Below are positions 22,998 to 30,636 of a DNA stretch of 40,100 bases, piece after piece. How positions within the stretch are numbered: the first letter of the stretch is position 1; each line of letters begins with the position of its first letter. The stretch is taken from the NCBI GenBank assembly GCA_022614805.1, contig JAKEHY010000026.1, positions 1 to 40,100 on the forward strand. Reading direction: 5' to 3'. The position numbers were made by a program, and so were the translations under genes. The DNA is from Candidatus Zixiibacteriota bacterium (lineage in GTDB: Bacteria > Zixibacteria > MSB-5A5 > DSPP01). The notes below the pieces were generated by a model. That model made no database searches. It was not told the origin of the DNA and saw only the letters and a list, made by a program, of their open reading frames with translations.

Positions 22998-24167
22998 TTA
23001 CTTGTCCCGACCGAAGTGGAGGGAGTCGCGGGAAAGTTTCCCTTCTAGCCGCTCTCTGCGGCGGGCAAAGTCGGCCTGCAGCCAGGAATTGGAAATCGGG
23101 GAAGATTTTGCCGCTTGTTGTGCGCAGGCAAAAGCGGTCGGATATTCCTTCTTGCGGTGCTCGTAAAACATCGCCAACTCGCGCAAACATAATAGCCGCT
23201 GCACCGGAAAAGTAGATTCCTCCGCCAGCTTTTGCCACAAGCGGCAGGCGGCTTCCCAATTTTGTTCTTTTTTGTAGGAAAGTGAAAGCTCGAAAGCGGC
23301 CCGGGCATCTTCCTCGGTTCTGATTTCCTTGGATTTCCTTTCCAAAACCGGCCGGGCCTTTTCCACGCTGCCGGCTTTCAACAAAAACCGGCCCAAAGGG
23401 CTTTCCAGCCCTGCGGCTTTCTCCGGTTTCTCGGCCCAGTGCGAAAAGAAAAGCCCCAAGGCGGCCGTGGCGGCCAAATCCTTGAGGTTGTGCGCCAGAA
23501 CCTTTTTCAGGGGGTACGGGTTGCCGGTAATCAAAAAGTCGAAATAGGTTTGCGGAATCAGCTCCCCCGGAATGTCGCCGACCCTCGGACGCTTGAGCAG
23601 TTCTGCTTCGAGATTGGAAAGGGAAAGGGGGGAAATGCTGTTTTTAAAAAGCCGTCTGGCGATGAATAGGAAATCGAGATGCTCTTCGGGCACTATCGGC
23701 CGCTGTTTGTTCAAAAGAAAACGGGTTTCCAAAAGAGGCCAGTCAAAAGCCCGGCCATTGTAGCTGCCCAGCAAGTTTCTCGATTTCAACTTTTCAGACA
23801 AATACGAAAGCAAAACCGGTTCGCAAACGAAATCGGGCAGGAAGATTTGCGTGAATTTCAAACCGTCGGCCTGAACTTCCGCCACCCCCAAAAGAAAGGC
23901 GAAGTTTCCGCTGCCTCCGGAAAGGCCGGTGGTTTCCGTGTCGATAACCAAGAGGTCTCTCCAGCGGAAGTTTTTGCTTTCGCAGAGGTAGAAAAGCTCG
24001 CCGGCAATGTTTTTTCCGGCATCAATTTCGTCCGGCGGGTTCTGCGGAAAGAAAGCCTGCTCGAACGAAAGGAACCGCTCAAAAAAGAGGGCTCCATCCA
24101 GCACCTCCCCTTCCAGAATCCCGGCCAAATCGGCGCTGGTGAGTTTTCGGGCAGTGGTAGGATTCAT
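22998..24167 (-). CDS. YprB-like DEDD exonuclease (RNase H-like) with helical C-terminal region
   Basis: From ATG 24165-24167 the protein has 389 residues. Residues about 70-240 form a DnaQ/RNase H-like exonuclease of the YprB type: LLVIDTETTGLSGGSGNFAF gives the DxE pair, NLLGSYNGRAFDWPLLETRF the next aspartate, and DFLFIARRLFKN and AHNLKDLAATAAL the rest. Residues about 260-370 look TPR-like (ARAAFELSLSYKKEQNWEAAC). It probably processes single-stranded DNA or RNA; the substrate is unknown. The start overlaps the stop of the CPBP gene as ATGA, implying coupling. A much longer frame from 24683 is only a shadow across the CPBP gene. Confidence 0.8.
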   Translation of the reverse strand: MNPTTARKLTSADLAGILEGEVLDGALFFERFLSFEQAFFPQNPPDEIDAGKNIAGELFYLCESKNFRWRDLLVIDTETTGLSGGSGNFAFLLGVAEVQADGLKFTQIFLPDFVCEPVLLSYLSEKLKSRNLLGSYNGRAFDWPLLETRFLLNKQRPIVPEEHLDFLFIARRLFKNSISPLSLSNLEAELLKRPRVGDIPGELIPQTYFDFLITGNPYPLKKVLAHNLKDLAATAALGLFFSHWAEKPEKAAGLESPLGRFLLKAGSVEKARPVLERKSKEIRTEEDARAAFELSLSYKKEQNWEAACRLWQKLAEESTFPVQRLLCLRELAMFYEHRKKEYPTAFACAQQAAKSSPISNSWLQADFARRRERLEGKLSRDSLHFGRDK

Positions 24168-24937
24168 TTTCCCAACGGCTGCAAAACCGGAGCGAAAACG
24201 TCCAGCAAAAAATGGGCAAAAATTCCCGGCACCAAAGATTTTCGCCAAACAAAAAGCAAAGACAAAAGAAACCCATAAATCGAAATCAACGCAATGTTGC
24301 CAAATCCCTGATACGCGTGCAGGGAGCCAAAGGACAGGGCCGACAGAATTGCTCCCCAGAGCCAGCCGCCGGTTACAAGTTGTAGCCGCGAAATAACATA
24401 GCCTCGATAGATAGCTTCTTCGCAAAAGCCGGCCGTGAAGGCCAGAAAAATCCAGGTCAGCCGCTCGGCGGGCGTTTTCGGGAGGATGAAATCCAACTCC
24501 TGATTCACCTTCAATCCGATGGCATCCAGCCCAAAAGTTAAAAGATAGGTGGCGAAAATCGAGGCAACCAAAAAAATTGCTCCGATGTTGAAGTTCCGCA
24601 CGGTAAATCCGCCCAAGCCGATGTCGGCCATCTTCAGCTTTTCCAGCCTCAAAGCCAGATACATAAAGGCCACCAGTCCCCATTGAAAAACCATCGTGGC
24701 GACGTAGGTGAACATCCGGTTGTCGCCAATATCCTTCTCAAAATCGGGCGGCAACCGGGTGCCGGTGAGTTGATACATCAACCAGTTTACAAATGGGGGA
24801 AAATTGACCACCGGCAGAAAAACGAGAAGAAAGAAAAGAAACAGAATGCTCCAAATTTTTAGCGGACGGCGCCCCGGCGGTGCCGGTTCGGCCGGAGCGG
24901 AGGAAATCGGAACTGGAAGTGGCGAGGTCTCTTCCAT
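24164..24937 (-). CDS. CPBP family intramembrane metalloprotease (CAAX protease-like)
   Basis: The 257-aa protein has eight or so membrane helices. The Abi/CPBP motifs are present in order: FCEEAIYRGYVIS (EExxxR), ALSFGSLHAYQG (FxxxH) and IFAHFLLDVFA (HxxxD/N), which bind the catalytic zinc and general base. Some family members process prenylated or small membrane peptides or act in bacteriocin self-immunity; the target here is unknown. The N-terminal cytoplasmic part is proline-rich. The gene directly follows the DUF5668 gene and overlaps the YprB-like gene by 4 bases. Confidence 0.88.
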   Translation of the reverse strand: MEETSPLPVPISSAPAEPAPPGRRPLKIWSILFLFFLLVFLPVVNFPPFVNWLMYQLTGTRLPPDFEKDIGDNRMFTYVATMVFQWGLVAFMYLALRLEKLKMADIGLGGFTVRNFNIGAIFLVASIFATYLLTFGLDAIGLKVNQELDFILPKTPAERLTWIFLAFTAGFCEEAIYRGYVISRLQLVTGGWLWGAILSALSFGSLHAYQGFGNIALISIYGFLLSLLFVWRKSLVPGIFAHFLLDVFAPVLQPLGK

Positions 24938-25147
24938 TTACAGCCCGGGGCCGGCGGTAGGTTTTTTGAAAACGGCGCCCAGAATCAAGGCCAGGCCGAC
25001 GACAATGAGAATCAAGGGCCAGGTGCGATGGAGACCGGGAATCCAGCCCATTTCGTTCGCCAAAAACAGGACCCCCATTCCCAGAACAATCAATCCGGAG
25101 ACTATCATCCCTTTTTGACTTTGTTTATCCTTTGCCTCTTGTTCCAT
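24938..25147 (-). CDS. DUF5668 (LiaI/LiaF-like) small membrane protein
   Basis: The 69-aa protein has two membrane helices separated by a short turn with WIPGLHRTWPLILIVVG, the pattern of DUF5668/LiaI-type N-terminal membrane regions. In Firmicutes such domains appear in cell-envelope stress systems; no two-component pair is beside it here. The SD AAGGAAG precedes the ATG, and the stop is followed immediately by the CPBP start. First gene of the minus-strand DUF5668-CPBP-exonuclease operon. Confidence 0.7.
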   Translation of the reverse strand: MEQEAKDKQSQKGMIVSGLIVLGMGVLFLANEMGWIPGLHRTWPLILIVVGLALILGAVFKKPTAGPGL

Positions 25148-25285
25148 CTTCGGCTTCCTTTCGCTTCAGGCGTTTTTAGCGCCGGTTTGGCTGCGCAGTT
25201 GCTCCATTTTGGAAGCAATATAGCTTTGATTTTGCCGGCTACAACTACTTTCACTTTCCCAAAGTGAAGCCCCGGGGAAAGCGGG

Positions 25286-25843
25286 GTGAAAGCCCCAATC
25301 GTACCTACCGGTATGTCTAAAAAACCAAAAGTGGAGTATTGGCCCCATTTGCCGGAATATCCGGCAGAGGAGGCCCCCGAGCCGGACTGGAAGGTGGACC
25401 GGGCCGTGCGCTGGGGCCTGCGGCAGTTGTCGTTTATGGAAGAAGAGGTGGTGGAACGCTACCACCTTTGCGGCCAGCCCGCCGCCAAAATCGCCGCCGA
25501 GCTGGGCCTTTCTGAACATCAAGTCCATCCGGTTCTGAAAGGGGCTATCCGCAAGCTGAAGAAACTTTTGGGCCGCTTCGTCCAAAAACGGTATGGAATT
25601 CCAATGAAGGCAACACCTTGCCGGATTTGCGATTCAAAAGAAAAGAAGAGTATCGAAGAGCTGTTGAAAACCAAAAAAGAGGAGGAGACATGGAAGAACG
25701 TTTTGCGGAAGCTGCGGGAGGATTTCCAAATGCGCACCAGTCCGCGGACCTTAACTTTGCACCTGAAAAAGCACCGGCCGAGGCCCCGGCGCCCGGTCAA
25801 AAGAAGACCCGCCGGGAAAAAATCCGGGGCGACCACTCCCTGA
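25286..25843 (+). CDS. DNA-binding protein with sigma-70 region 4-like HTH and zinc-finger-like region
   Basis: From GTG 25286 there are 185 residues, or 176 from ATG 25313; neither has a clear SD. Residues about 45-105 form a helix-turn-helix like sigma region 4: FMEEEVVERYHLCGQPAAKI, AAELGLSEHQVHPVLKGAIR. Residues about 110-165 follow the pattern CxxC ... RTLTLHLKKH, resembling small zinc-finger plus HTH proteins of the type CxICxS..R..IE. The end is a basic RPRRPVKRRPAGKK tail. A GGGG/CCCC hairpin and a palindromic leader lie at the start. No known regulator family is named; it probably acts as a regulator or accessory factor. The last 154 bp overlap the next gene in another frame. Confidence 0.5.
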   Translation: MKAPIVPTGMSKKPKVEYWPHLPEYPAEEAPEPDWKVDRAVRWGLRQLSFMEEEVVERYHLCGQPAAKIAAELGLSEHQVHPVLKGAIRKLKKLLGRFVQKRYGIPMKATPCRICDSKEKKSIEELLKTKKEEETWKNVLRKLREDFQMRTSPRTLTLHLKKHRPRPRRPVKRRPAGKKSGATTP

Positions 25844-26046
25844 ACGTTACCATCTCCTACGAGCTGAAAGGCCGGCTGGCGGCGCTTTCGGAAAAGTATG
25901 AACTGGCGCTGGCCGACGTCGTCCGGCAGGTCTTGAAGGCCGGGCTCCCCGTTTTCGAATCCCTGACGGCGGCCCAGGAAGAGCTTGTTTCCGGCTTTGT
26001 CCAGCTTAGACGCAGGGGCCGGGGAATGGGAGAGTTAAAAAAGTAA
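25690..26046 (+). CDS. Small ribbon-helix-helix-like DNA-binding protein
   Basis: From ATG 25690 (SD AAGAGGAGGAG just upstream) the protein has 118 residues. The N-terminal 50 residues are low-complexity (PEKAPAEAPAPGQKKTRREK). The C-terminal part has the ribbon-helix-helix layout: strand SLNVTIS, helix YELKGRLAALSEKY, helix ALADVVRQVLKAGLPVF, typical of CopG/Arc-like DNA-binding dimers. The first 154 bases lie inside the preceding HTH gene in a different frame. The strong SD supports it as real. It and the HTH gene may form a regulatory pair; no toxin gene is adjacent. Confidence 0.55.
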   Translation: MEERFAEAAGGFPNAHQSADLNFAPEKAPAEAPAPGQKKTRREKIRGDHSLNVTISYELKGRLAALSEKYELALADVVRQVLKAGLPVFESLTAAQEELVSGFVQLRRRGRGMGELKK

Positions 26047-26084
26047 CCCGGAGTCATCTTTCCCTTGAAAGGGCGGGACCTCGA

Positions 26085-26113
26085 TTGCGCTCTTTGGGCA
26101 AGAGAGCTATAAT
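26085..26113 (+). promoter_or_regulatory. Promoter of the cupin gene
   Basis: TTGCGC (26085-26090), 17-nt spacer, perfect TATAAT (26108-26113). The ATG at 26125 lies 11 nt after the -10, leaving a leader of about 4-5 nt and no SD. Confidence 0.55.
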
Positions 26114-26124
26114 TCTTGTCCGGT

Positions 26125-26487
26125 ATGGTAAAAAAGGTCAACCTGCAGGAAAAATTCGCCCGCTTTCAGGAATACTGGCAGCCGAAAATCGCCGGGGAAC
26201 TGAACGACTCCCACGTCAAACTGGTCAAATTCAAAGGGGAATTCGTTTGGCACCATCACGAGGCGGAAGACGAACTGTTTTGGGTGGTGAAAGGCCGGAT
26301 GGTTATCAAATTCCGGGATGGGGACTTGACTGTGAATGAGGGAGAATTCGTAATCGTGCCGAAGGGGGTTGAGCATATGCCCATGGCGGAGGAAGAGGTC
26401 TGGGTGGTTTTGCTGGAGCCGAAGTCCACGCTGAACACCGGCAACGTCCGCAATGAGCGGACGGTGGAAAATCTCGAAAAGATTTAG
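26125..26487 (+). CDS. Cupin domain protein
   Basis: From ATG 26125 the protein has 120 residues and is a single small cupin barrel. Motif 1 is WHHHEAEDELFWVVKGRM (H-H-x-E with the later glycine) and motif 2 is GEFVIVPKGVEHMPMAEEE, giving three histidines and a glutamate as likely metal ligands. Small cupins of this kind often bind sugars or act as isomerases, dioxygenases or sensors; the substrate cannot be told from the sequence. The downstream YbaK gene starts 6 bases after its stop and is probably co-transcribed. Confidence 0.88.
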   Translation: MVKKVNLQEKFARFQEYWQPKIAGELNDSHVKLVKFKGEFVWHHHEAEDELFWVVKGRMVIKFRDGDLTVNEGEFVIVPKGVEHMPMAEEEVWVVLLEPKSTLNTGNVRNERTVENLEKI

Positions 26488-26492
26488 ACAAA

Positions 26493-26972
26493 GTGGCCGG
26501 GTTGTTAAGCCCCAGCGCCCAAAAGGTTCAGGATGCCCTGCGGGCACATGGGTTGAACAACGAAGTGCGAGAACTTCCCGCCACCACCCGTAGCGCGGCG
26601 GAAGCGGCCGCCGCCATCGGCTGCCAGGTTGCGCAAATTGCCAAGTCGCTCGTTTTCAAAACCAAGACGACCGGAAAAGCCTTACTGGTCGTCGCCAGCG
26701 GCATAAACCGGGTGGACGAGAAAAAATTGGCCGGCCATCTGGGGGAGCCGATTGAACGGGCGGATGCCGATTTTGTCCGCGCAAAAACCGGCTTTTCCAT
26801 CGGCGGCGTGCCGCCAATTGGCCATTCCGAAAAGCTGGAATCCTTCATAGACGAAGACTTGTTGCAATACGGGGAAATCTGGGCGGCGGCGGGAACCCCC
26901 AATGCCGTGTTTCAACTTGCGCCTCCGGAATTGGTGCAATTGACCGGCGGCAAAGTCGTTTCCGTTTGTTGA
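26493..26972 (+). CDS. YbaK/ProX-type aminoacyl-tRNA deacylase
   Basis: The 159-aa protein belongs to the YbaK/EbsC superfamily, which hydrolyses mischarged tRNAs such as Cys- or Ala-tRNA(Pro). It shows the family blocks AKSLVFKTKTTGKALLVVA, GINRVDEKKLAGHLGEPI, KTGFSIGGVPPIGHSEK, and EIWAAAGTPNAVFQLAPPEL. The lysine in AKSLVFKT corresponds to the conserved catalytic lysine. The start is GTG; an ATG is not available upstream in frame. Paired with the cupin gene upstream. Confidence 0.9.
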   Translation: MAGLLSPSAQKVQDALRAHGLNNEVRELPATTRSAAEAAAAIGCQVAQIAKSLVFKTKTTGKALLVVASGINRVDEKKLAGHLGEPIERADADFVRAKTGFSIGGVPPIGHSEKLESFIDEDLLQYGEIWAAAGTPNAVFQLAPPELVQLTGGKVVSVC

Positions 26973-26984
26973 TTTCTCTTTGGC

Positions 26985-27012
26985 TTGATTTTGAGAGCAT
27001 TAAGGGTATATT
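26985..27012 (+). promoter_or_regulatory. Promoter of the rpmH-rnpA-yidD-yidC operon
   Basis: TTGATT (26985-26990), 16-nt spacer, TATATT (27007-27012), 28 nt before the rpmH ATG, whose SD-like sequence GAAAGGATAA follows at 27025. Confidence 0.45.
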
Positions 27013-27040
27013 AGTGCGCTTTACGAAAGGATAATCAGGA

Positions 27041-27190
27041 ATGAAAAGAACATACCAACCCTCTCGAATCAAGCGGCTGCGCGACCACGGTTTCCGCAAG
27101 CGGATGTCCACGTTGGACGGCCGGCAGGTGCTCAAGCGCCGCCGGGCCAAAGGCCGCAAACGGCTCGTTCCCACGGTTCCCGGCAAGTAG
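27041..27190 (+). CDS. rpmH: 50S ribosomal protein L34
   Basis: A 49-aa protein with [38 protein letters not shown] and [11 protein letters not shown], the full bL34 signature. The 49-residue length is near the usual 44-47. Its stop overlaps the GTG of rnpA by one base. It starts the rpmH-rnpA-yidD-yidC group, which is normally beside dnaA. Confidence 0.97.
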   Translation: MKRTYQPSRIKRLRDHGFRKRMSTLDGRQVLKRRRAKGRKRLVPTVPGK

Positions 27191-27546
27191 TGCTCGGTTT
27201 TCCAAAATCGGTTCGGCTCTCCGGCGACAAGCTCTTCGGCCTGGTGCTTTCCGAGGGGAAAAGAAAGGCTTTTCCGGGCGGGGAAATTTTTTGGCGGGAG
27301 AACGGCTTATCTTATGCCCGTTTCGGCTTTCGGGTTTCCTCCAAGGTGGGAAAAGCTCATCTTAGAATCGGCCTGCGCCGTCGGGCGCGGGAAATGGCGC
27401 GGAAAAATCAATCGCTTTTCAAACCGGGATTCGACTACGTGATAGTCATCCGGCACCCTAACGTTTTTCGCCAAACGCCGGATGAAAAAATGCCGGATTA
27501 TCTTTTTTCTCTGTTTGGCTCGGACGTCCTTACGCGGGTTTCATAA
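27190..27546 (+). CDS. rnpA: Ribonuclease P protein component
   Basis: The 118-aa protein supports the RNase P RNA in 5' processing of pre-tRNAs. It has KSVRLSGDKLFGLV, RFGFRVSSKVGKAHLRI, RRRAREMARKNQSLF and the strand FDYVIVIRHPNV. The conserved RNR motif is diverged: RIGLRRRARE replaces the usual RNRIKRLLRE, with isoleucine at the asparagine position. The start is GTG sharing a base with the rpmH stop. Order and fold leave little doubt about identity. Confidence 0.92.
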   Translation: MLGFPKSVRLSGDKLFGLVLSEGKRKAFPGGEIFWRENGLSYARFGFRVSSKVGKAHLRIGLRRRAREMARKNQSLFKPGFDYVIVIRHPNVFRQTPDEKMPDYLFSLFGSDVLTRVS

Positions 27547-27764
27547 TGAAAGTTCTGGTTTTCGCTTCCAGCGGGCTTATTCGCTTTTACCAAAACTACG
27601 TCCGCATCTGGTTTCCGCCGGTCTGCCGCTTTCATCCCACCTGCTCGGAGTATGCCCTGGAAGCGCTGAAGCGGCATGGTTTTTTCAGGGGAAGCGCAAT
27701 GGCCGTCCGGCGGATTGTGCGCTGCAACCCTTTTTCGGCTGGTGGCTGGGACCCGGTCAAATAA
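27546..27764 (+). CDS. yidD: YidD membrane protein insertion efficiency factor
   Basis: The 72-aa protein has the YidD pattern: LIRFYQNYVRIWFPPVCRFHPTCSEYALEAL, GFFRGSAMAVRRIVRCNPF and GGWDPVK, with the three conserved cysteines. It aids YidC in membrane protein insertion. The ATG shares an A with the rnpA stop (TAATG), and the stop abuts the yidC ATG. Confidence 0.96.
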   Translation: MKVLVFASSGLIRFYQNYVRIWFPPVCRFHPTCSEYALEALKRHGFFRGSAMAVRRIVRCNPFSAGGWDPVK

Positions 27765-29441
27765 ATGGACAAACGCACCGTCATCGGGCTGGTTTTAATC
27801 GCCCTCGTTTTTATTCTCTGGCCGGTTTATGTCCAGTGGATAAATCCCAAAAAACCGGCCCCCTCCCAGCCGGTGGCGACGGGTGGCGTCGATACTTCGA
27901 GAGGCGCCCTTCCCCTGCAGCCGAGTGCTCGACCGTCTGGCGCTGAAGAGAAAAAACCGGCCGCCGTTCAAGCCTCCGCCGTTTCGATTCCGGCGGAAAC
28001 CGTAGCGGTGGAAACGCCGCTCGCGAGCTACAAACTCTCCACCCGCGGGGCCACCTTCGTTTCGGTGGTTTTGAAAAACCACTACCTGGACGGCAAAAAA
28101 CCGCTGGAGCTGCTGCCTTCCGAGGCCGGTACCGGCTTCGAGATTTCCCTGCCCCACCAGGGCTTTTACACGTCCTCTCTTGATTTCAAACCGGATTCCA
28201 AAAGGCGGGAGCTTTCCGGCGACCAGAAGGCCACTTTGACTTTCAACGCCCAGACGGAAGGCGGCCGCGAAGTGCAAATCAGCTACACCTTTTCGGCCCG
28301 GAGCTACGCCATCGAAACTTCCTTTCTGGTCGATTCCATCGGCGACTGGGGGCGGGACTACCGCCTCGGCTGGAAGGGGGGGCTTTTGGTCACGGAAAAA
28401 AGGCGGCAGGATGCTTTGAACTACTTCGGCGCCTACGCCCGGATGGGGACGGAAGTCGTGCATCAGAAAAGTTTCAAAAGCGACAGCTTGAAAGAAGCCG
28501 CCTTGGGGGAAACCTATTGGGTCGCCTCCCGCAGCAAATACTTTGCGGCGGTAATCATACCCAAGGAGGCCCCCGGCACCGGTTTCTGGGCGGAAGGGGT
28601 GCAGGTGTACGATTCGGCCGGGCTTGCGGGCAAAAAAATTTCGGTTTTTCTCGGAGCCGCCTCCCGCCAGCCCTCCGCCGTGGGGGGGCGCTTTACCCTG
28701 TTCGTCGGGCCCCTAGACTATGGCATTCTCCGCTCGTTCGGAATCGGATTGGAGAAGCTTTTGGATTTGGGCGCCGCCCCCCTGACGCCGGACGTTTTGG
28801 TGGAGCCGATTGCCGTCGGAATGCTGTGGCTTTTCAAGGGTTTTTACAAATTTGCCCCCAACTACGGGGTGGTCATCATCGTCTTTTCCGTTCTCATCAA
28901 GCTGTTGACCTTGCCTCTTTCGCGCAAATCGGCCAAATCGATGGCGCGAATGGCGGAAATCCAGCCCCGGCTGGAGAAGCTGAAAGAGAAGTACAAAAAG
29001 GACCCGAAAAAACTGAACGAAGAGACGCTCAAGCTGTATCGCGAAATCGGTTTCAATCCGTTTGCCGGCTGTCTGCCCTTGCTTTTGCAGTTCCCGCTTT
29101 TTATGGCCCTGTATGCCGTTTTGTCCACCGCCATAGAGCTGCGCCAGGCACCCTTCGTTTTCTGGGTCAACGACCTTTCCGCCGCCGACCGGTTTTTCAT
29201 TTTGCCGATTCTGATGACCGTTTTGATGTTCTGGCAGCAGAAACTCACCATCCGCGACCCTAAGCAGAAAATGATGGTATATCTCTTGCCCGCGATTTTC
29301 TTTTTCTTCTTTTTTCAGATGCCCTCCGGCCTCGTTTTGTACTGGACCTTGTTCAATTTGTTTTCCGTTCTCGAGCAGTACTGGGTCAAAAAGCAAATGG
29401 TCCATCCGGCTCCGGCCGCCCCCCCCCCCGTTGCCCAGTAG
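27765..29441 (+). CDS. yidC: Membrane protein insertase YidC
   Basis: The 558-aa protein inserts membrane proteins, alone or with Sec. Residues 5-22 form the N-terminal membrane anchor, followed by a proline- and alanine-rich linker and a large periplasmic beta-sandwich domain (about 70-330). The conserved 60KD_IMP/Oxa1 core follows: YGVVIIVFSVLIKLLTLPLS, the coiled-coil loop EIQPRLEKLKEKYKKDPKKL, FNPFAGCLPLLLQFPLFMAL and FFFQMPSGLVLYWTLFNLFS. It ends in a run of prolines. Length is typical of Gram-negative YidC. Confidence 0.96.
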   Translation: MDKRTVIGLVLIALVFILWPVYVQWINPKKPAPSQPVATGGVDTSRGALPLQPSARPSGAEEKKPAAVQASAVSIPAETVAVETPLASYKLSTRGATFVSVVLKNHYLDGKKPLELLPSEAGTGFEISLPHQGFYTSSLDFKPDSKRRELSGDQKATLTFNAQTEGGREVQISYTFSARSYAIETSFLVDSIGDWGRDYRLGWKGGLLVTEKRRQDALNYFGAYARMGTEVVHQKSFKSDSLKEAALGETYWVASRSKYFAAVIIPKEAPGTGFWAEGVQVYDSAGLAGKKISVFLGAASRQPSAVGGRFTLFVGPLDYGILRSFGIGLEKLLDLGAAPLTPDVLVEPIAVGMLWLFKGFYKFAPNYGVVIIVFSVLIKLLTLPLSRKSAKSMARMAEIQPRLEKLKEKYKKDPKKLNEETLKLYREIGFNPFAGCLPLLLQFPLFMALYAVLSTAIELRQAPFVFWVNDLSAADRFFILPILMTVLMFWQQKLTIRDPKQKMMVYLLPAIFFFFFFQMPSGLVLYWTLFNLFSVLEQYWVKKQMVHPAPAAPPPVAQ

Positions 29442-30024
29442 CCCGGTTTTCGTTCCGGCTCGGTCTTCCCAATTCGAGCTAAGGGAAAAAGCTTCCCGTT
29501 TTAAGGCCGTTGTTTTTCCGGTTGGGTCGGTTTCCGAGGCAGAGGAAAAACTTTTGGCATTGAAGAAGGAATACTTTGATTCCTCGCACATCTGTTATGC
29601 CTGGGTCGTTGGCGTTGGAAAAGAGCAAAAGACGCGCAACGCGGATGCCGGAGAGCCGAGGGGCACGGCCGGGCTGCCGATTCTGGAGGCCACCCGGAAA
29701 GCGGGCGTAACCAACGTCTTGGTCGCCGTCGTTCGCTACTTTGGCGGCACCAAGCTCGGTACGGGCGGCTTGTCTCGCGCTTACAGGCAGGTTACGGTGG
29801 AGGCGCTTGCACGGGCGGGTAAAAAGGAATTGATGGAAGAAATTCGACTCGCGGCCCCGCTTGCTCTGACCGACCGGCTTTTGAAATTATCCAGCCGGTT
29901 TGAGGCGGAAATAAAAGAGAAGAAATTTGCATCTGAAGTCTCGCTGACTTTTTTGGTTCCCTCCAGCCGCCGGGAAGGTTTTCTGAAAGAGGCCGAAAGG
30001 ATAATAGGCCGTGCGTCCGGTTGA
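29431..30024 (+). CDS. YigZ/IMPACT family protein
   Basis: The 197-aa protein starts with TTG at 29431, overlapping yidC by 11 bases. It has the UPF0029 N-terminal domain: SSQFELREKASRFKAVVFPV, HICYAWVVG, the signature NADAGEPRGTAGLPILEA and VVRYFGGTKLGTGGLSRAYR, then a ferredoxin-fold C-terminal domain. IMPACT homologues regulate translation stress in eukaryotes; in bacteria the function is unclear. Part of the yidC operon. Confidence 0.9.
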   Translation: MPSSPVFVPARSSQFELREKASRFKAVVFPVGSVSEAEEKLLALKKEYFDSSHICYAWVVGVGKEQKTRNADAGEPRGTAGLPILEATRKAGVTNVLVAVVRYFGGTKLGTGGLSRAYRQVTVEALARAGKKELMEEIRLAAPLALTDRLLKLSSRFEAEIKEKKFASEVSLTFLVPSSRREGFLKEAERIIGRASG

Positions 30025-30057
30025 CGGCGTTTTCGGCCCATCATTATCTTTGACGTG

Positions 30058-30636
30058 ATGAACGTGATTGTCGACTTTCTCTCGCAATTGGACGCCACGC
30101 TTTTCTACTTTTTCAACGTCCAGCTGGCCAATCCGGTCTTCGACCGGATAATGCCGATTGTTACCCAAACCGCCAACTGGCGGGTGATTATGGGGATGGT
30201 CGGGCTTTTTTGGTTCTGGAAGGGGGGGAACAAGGGGCGTTGGGCGATTTTGTATGCGGTTGTCGCCTGGGGCGGCTCCGACCTTTTCAACTCCAACATC
30301 ATCAAGTCGATTTTCGAACGCCCCCGCCCCTGTTTGACCCTGCCGGACGTCCACCTTTTGGTCGGCTGCGGGAATACTTTTTCCTTTCCCTCCGGGCACG
30401 CCGTCACCAGCTTTGCCTTGGCTGTTTTTTTGACCTTCGTATACCCCCGCGCCCGGTGGGTTCTTTTCTCATTGGCAATTCTTATTTCTTATTCTCGCAT
30501 CGCCGTGGGCGTTCATTACCCGTTCGACACCCTGGCCGGATTGGGTGAGGGGGCTTTCTTCGGCTATCTCTTTTACCGGCTTTTTGTCACCCAGCAAAAT
30601 TTTTGGCAAAAGAAAGGCTGGCGTGGCGGCTGGTAA
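30058..30636 (+). CDS. PAP2 family phosphatase (undecaprenyl-diphosphatase-like)
   Basis: The 192-aa membrane protein has five to six helices and the complete PAP2 signature: KSIFERPRPCL (KxxxxxxRP), NTFSFPSGHAVTSFAL (PSGH), SYSRIAVGVHYPFDTLAG (SRxxxxxHxxxD). Members dephosphorylate lipid diphosphates or lipid A on the outer side of the inner membrane. It might recycle undecaprenyl diphosphate, but the substrate is not fixed by the motif. ATG 30058 is preferred over GTG 30055. Overlaps the macro-domain gene by 14 bases. Confidence 0.9.
   Translation: MNVIVDFLSQLDATLFYFFNVQLANPVFDRIMPIVTQTANWRVIMGMVGLFWFWKGGNKGRWAILYAVVAWGGSDLFNSNIIKSIFERPRPCLTLPDVHLLVGCGNTFSFPSGHAVTSFALAVFLTFVYPRARWVLFSLAILISYSRIAVGVHYPFDTLAGLGEGAFFGYLFYRLFVTQQNFWQKKGWRGGW

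Noticed and set aside
22998-24683. 561-codon reading of the exonuclease gene
   Set aside because: The extra N-terminal part lies across the CPBP gene in another frame; the ATG at 24167 overlaps the CPBP stop as ATGA and starts the family sequence.
25262-25312. Possible riboswitch in the GGGGAAAGCGGGGTGAAAG leader of the HTH gene
   Set aside because: The GGGG/CCCC hairpin vaguely recalls cobalamin-type leaders, but the conserved B12-box elements are missing and the GTG start lies within it.
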